This document shows, one piece after another, positions 62,201-64,000 of a DNA stretch of 64,000 bases. Positions within the stretch are counted from its first letter, which is position 1. Every line of letters starts with the position of its first letter. Source of the DNA: JAGQPD01 sp020426865 (GTDB lineage: Bacteria > Planctomycetota > Planctomycetia > Pirellulales > Pirellulaceae); contig JAWKTN010000005.1 in the NCBI GenBank assembly GCA_041399065.1, positions 372,001 through 436,000 on the forward strand, read 5' to 3'. The notes under the pieces were generated by a model that saw only the letters and a list, made by a program, of their open reading frames with translations, did no database searches and was not told the origin of the DNA. Both the position numbers and the translations under genes were made by a program.

Positions 62201-64000
62201 GATTCGTCGTCAGCACGACCGAATCGCCGAAGAGATTCACTTGATTGGATGTCGTCGCGGCCAATCCGATGAACGTACCGTCGCCGAATGCGGCCGAAAC
62301 GTCCAGCGTTGCCTGAGCAGCGCGCCCGTTGATGGCCGTTATCAAAGACGAAGCGACTTCGTGATCCTTCATCGACGGAAGGAAGAGGACTGGCACGTTT
62401 CCGTTCGCGACGCCATCACCGAGTACCGGTGCACCTGCATCGTCGAAGAAAATCTCATCAAATTCGAACGTCACAACGTCAACACCGTCACTGATGATAA
62501 ACGTTTGCGATTCGGAAATATCGGCTCCACTGGGCGCGAAGATGGTGGCCGCAGCGTCGAGCCGCGCGTTGGTATCGAACGACCGCGTCAGTGCCAATGG
62601 GGGCTCATCGAGTCCCGTCGGCTCACCGTACTTGGTCGCTCGGCGGATCTCCAATTGATATCCGCCCACTTCGATATCGGTATCTTCCCGGGCGGGATTT
62701 TCAATGAACAACGTGTCGCTGACCGTTGCGTTCAACACCAATTCACCACGTTCCGCAAAACCGATGATTACGTCGTCGATGTAGACACCCTCATTCAAGT
62801 TCTGCTGCAAAGCTGGTGGTGGTGCTTCGTCCGGGAACACATTGACATAGTTGCCATATTGATCGCCGTTGAGGTAGATCGGATTCAGCGGATCAGGATT
62901 CACAAGTGCGCGACCCAACGGGCCTTGCCCGGAGGTAAACTCGTTCGTCACAGGATGCACGAAATCGGTGATCGAATTACCAATGACGCGTACATAGTCT
63001 TGGAATGTCTTGATCGCGACGGTCGAGCCATTGGCAAGTTCGTCTGCGATGGGTTGCACCATTGCTTGGGCTACTTCCACCGACGACATCGCCGAATTGA
63101 TTGGCACACCGGTACCGAATGCTGCTCCCGGTTCGCCCTCAAGGCCGATCGACAACCCTGTCGCACCAATCGCTTGCCCCTGGATTAAATCCAGTACTTC
63201 CAAGAGCTGCAGTCGATTGCCGTTAATCGGCAGCTCAGCACCACCAACCCCATTGTCCATCAATGCGCGTTGCACATTGGCAGCAACAAGCGATGCCGTT
63301 TGGTTGGAGAGGAACGGAATCGGGATCCCGCCAGACGTGTTTCCGTCGCTATCAAATTCAAATGTCGTACCGTCAACCGTGATCGTTTCGCCGTCGATTA
63401 CCTTATCCCCGGTTGGCAGAATCAACGTGTAACCGAGATCAAACTCAAACAAGATGTCGTCGATCGAAAAGACATCGCCATCTCGCAATACGGCACCGTC
63501 AGCCGCTCGCAGCTCTTCGCCCGTCAGCGGCCCTGCAGCGGTCCCGTCAACATCACCAACATTCATCGAACCGGCAGTCGAATAGTCGAAACGGATGCGA
63601 ACTCCGGACCGCCCGGCAAATTGCTCCAACGGAATGCGTGCCTGACGCCAACCCGCGCCGTCGTAGAGCGTTTGAACCGGGAAATCGATCGAATCCAATG
63701 GATTCGGGTCGTCGTATTCGTCGTTCGGGATAAAGTCATCGGTCGTGTCCACGATCACGTCGTTGTTCGTGGCAACCAGATGCCAGACACCACGTTCGCC
63801 TTCCACGCTGTCATCCGAGACATAGACCCGGAACGAATCAAAGATCTCGGGGTCGTCACCTGCTTCGGTATCCTGCCCGGTCAGGAAATAATTGAAATAC
63901 AGGTACGGCTGATCGCTGGGCGAATACCCTTCTAAGCTGAACGAATTGCTGATGATCGTACCGCGGGCGCCGCCCGGGAAATCGTACGTCATCCCTTCGC
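59217..64000 (-). CDS. Giant secreted protein with GEVED and dockerin-like domains, C-terminal part
   Basis: About 1594 codons are in the window and the frame stays open to the right edge, so the N-terminus is missing. Visible parts in order: a beta-sandwich with FDSFRVYVSDD; two modules with DGETITVDGTTFEFDSDG-type sequence; a PPC-like region (GDNIELLEQPGG, VDLYAVTL); a right-handed parallel beta-helix (VVNNTIYGV, LLNNILANL); an Ig-like Big_5 region; a GEVED domain (DYGDAPDPSYPTL ... DGEVEDYRV); and a dockerin-like Ca-binding pair (LDVNNDGFVSPVDVILAI). Probably surface-attached; the large size is typical of the phylum. Confidence 0.85.
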   Translation of the reverse strand, partial: EGMTYDFPGGARGTIISNSFSLEGYSPSDQPYLYFNYFLTGQDTEAGDDPEIFDSFRVYVSDDSVEGERGVWHLVATNNDVIVDTTDDFIPNDEYDDPNPLDSIDFPVQTLYDGAGWRQARIPLEQFAGRSGVRIRFDYSTAGSMNVGDVDGTAAGPLTGEELRAADGAVLRDGDVFSIDDILFEFDLGYTLILPTGDKVIDGETITVDGTTFEFDSDGNTSGGIPIPFLSNQTASLVAANVQRALMDNGVGGAELPINGNRLQLLEVLDLIQGQAIGATGLSIGLEGEPGAAFGTGVPINSAMSSVEVAQAMVQPIADELANGSTVAIKTFQDYVRVIGNSITDFVHPVTNEFTSGQGPLGRALVNPDPLNPIYLNGDQYGNYVNVFPDEAPPPALQQNLNEGVYIDDVIIGFAERGELVLNATVSDTLFIENPAREDTDIEVGGYQLEIRRATKYGEPTGLDEPPLALTRSFDTNARLDAAATIFAPSGADISESQTFIISDGVDVVTFEFDEIFFDDAGAPVLGDGVANGNVPVLFLPSMKDHEVASSLITAINGRAAQATLDVSAAFGDGTFIGLAATTSNQVNLFGDSVVLTTNPVFSPESNDQIDEAIGTGIVEDSIGTYWFGGYIGDNIELLEQPGGMTSDVDLYAVTLAAGQRLVVDIQTPQRGTTSLKTLESFVRVFDEAGVAVTFFDRLLGADANLESNDNDVFNRLPELWNPLEPDNIDTLNDYVLGSGYADPYLRFIAPADGTYYIGVSGAGNSAYDPNDASTAEPGGSAGAYFMRLDVGGGTIAPDSEALPSISINTLPAMGSGTIPYITYDYEGDDNRFRDQGQLIIQSNRIADSEEYAIRLEVAPRTADGLPKPGSTRVLRELNEGGLATSAVVMNNLLVGNLQGGVHISGYPDDDPTLPANPLAPIPFARVVNNTIYGVSDNDVGILVENNASPTLLNNILANLGQPIDLDFTSRSTIIGGSLYHRNDNGPTRAGDFAVTLANSATLFVDVANRNFIPVDGSAAIDSSIDSLDERAIQTTIKDPMGLARSPILAPEFDIDGQVRVDDPSVPSPPGLGQNVFKDRGAIDRVDFEGPIAVLLEPADNDAVGVDRNPAESIVDVALNLNLFQIQLVDLAEFGEGIGIDNNTVTSSSVTVTRDGQLLEQGVGYSYVYDSTNHVIRLRPVAGIWGGGTYVVSLDSDISDLAGNLLRPNQTNGDVTFTIIIDDSVALDYGDAPDPSYPTLLASDGASHIISPGLFLGNGVTADPDGKPSATGTADDGDDGVTFDSALVIGSSVPITVTASAAGQLDAWVDFNGDGDWLDVGERVFTSRALLAGDNVLNINIPATAADGDTFARFRFSSAGGLSPTGSADDGEVEDYRVNITQNPWHNFTDATDVINNDGTTLIDILRIITELDTHAFSDPASGRLPVPPPISSPPLLDVNNDGFVSPVDVILAIGVVDELIAQSQAVANIQPVSLPQAPLGEMIAADLSGIGSDDATVLVSPPPFSVANYVRNLPRDTSARDATFADGNADNQGVVRLSTASYTEEDGQAESSIQRRVARRATYRRDVSTELAVQTVRSTNEEETVDDLFAQW

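Overview
The window reads as chromosomal DNA of a planctomycete, most likely of the Pirellulaceae type. Evidence: an LEPR-type N-terminal motif on a secreted PPC-repeat protein, a sulfatase fused to a PhoD-like phosphatase, a GEVED/dockerin giant secreted protein, a Cys-rich secreted protein, Hanks kinases, a wax-synthase-like MBOAT, an ATP synthase operon led by AtpZ/AtpI-like genes, and a Pirellulales-style integron integrase. This assignment is inference from family content; no ribosomal RNA is present.

Layout. 1-3284 (minus): start of an F-type ATP synthase operon (atpZ-like, atpI-like, atpB, atpE, atpF, start of atpH). 4034-8145 (plus): a DUF4912/Rho-N-like protein, larE, and a membrane-anchored Ser/Thr kinase, followed by tRNA-Glu(CTC) and a two-gene membrane acyltransferase unit. 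10429-19775: a mobile and decaying island. It holds an IS66 transposase fragment, a broken integron integrase on the minus strand, a palindrome-rich attI-like region, and then a plus-strand array of gene cassettes separated by attC sites. Most cassettes carry two-gene toxin-antitoxin-like pairs (addiction-module antitoxin/ParE, PIN/antitoxin, DUF6883/DUF4926, DUF4160/DUF2442). Group IIC introns sit in the bottom strand of the attC sites: one full intron with a reverse transcriptase, one 5'-truncated copy, and one that lacks the ORF. The cassette reading is supported by the way the first bases of each cassette are complementary to the start of its own attC.

20052-26029: sulfatase-PhoD fusion, OprP/O-type porin, Cys-rich secreted protein. 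26524-37171 (plus): a methyltransferase, then a run of overlapping or closely spaced genes that together look like a peptidoglycan (muropeptide) breakdown and salvage unit. In order these are a serine hydrolase-NamZ fusion, a DUF1611 protein, a dipeptide epimerase, a beta-lactamase/PG-binding/DD-carboxypeptidase fusion, an NhaC-type antiporter and an M19 dipeptidase. A CorA-like protein follows, then convergent genes for a PPC-repeat protein and gamma-glutamyltranspeptidase.

41600-44300: gene-poor, with transposase remnants and a striking threefold repeat of about 200 bp. 44188-47051: a consensus sigma-54 promoter before amtB, a 132-bp MITE-like palindrome, and a PII protein in which the usual uridylylated Tyr51 is Phe. 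47084-57718: housekeeping and mixed genes (GNAT, truncated TPR protein, tatC with a giant periplasmic insertion, manA, rluB-like gene overlapping pyrK, rpsT, TPR protein, cobA-hemD fusion). 58023-64000 (minus): a Tat-exported alpha/alpha-toroid protein and the C-terminal 1.6 kaa of a giant secreted GEVED/dockerin protein that runs off the window.
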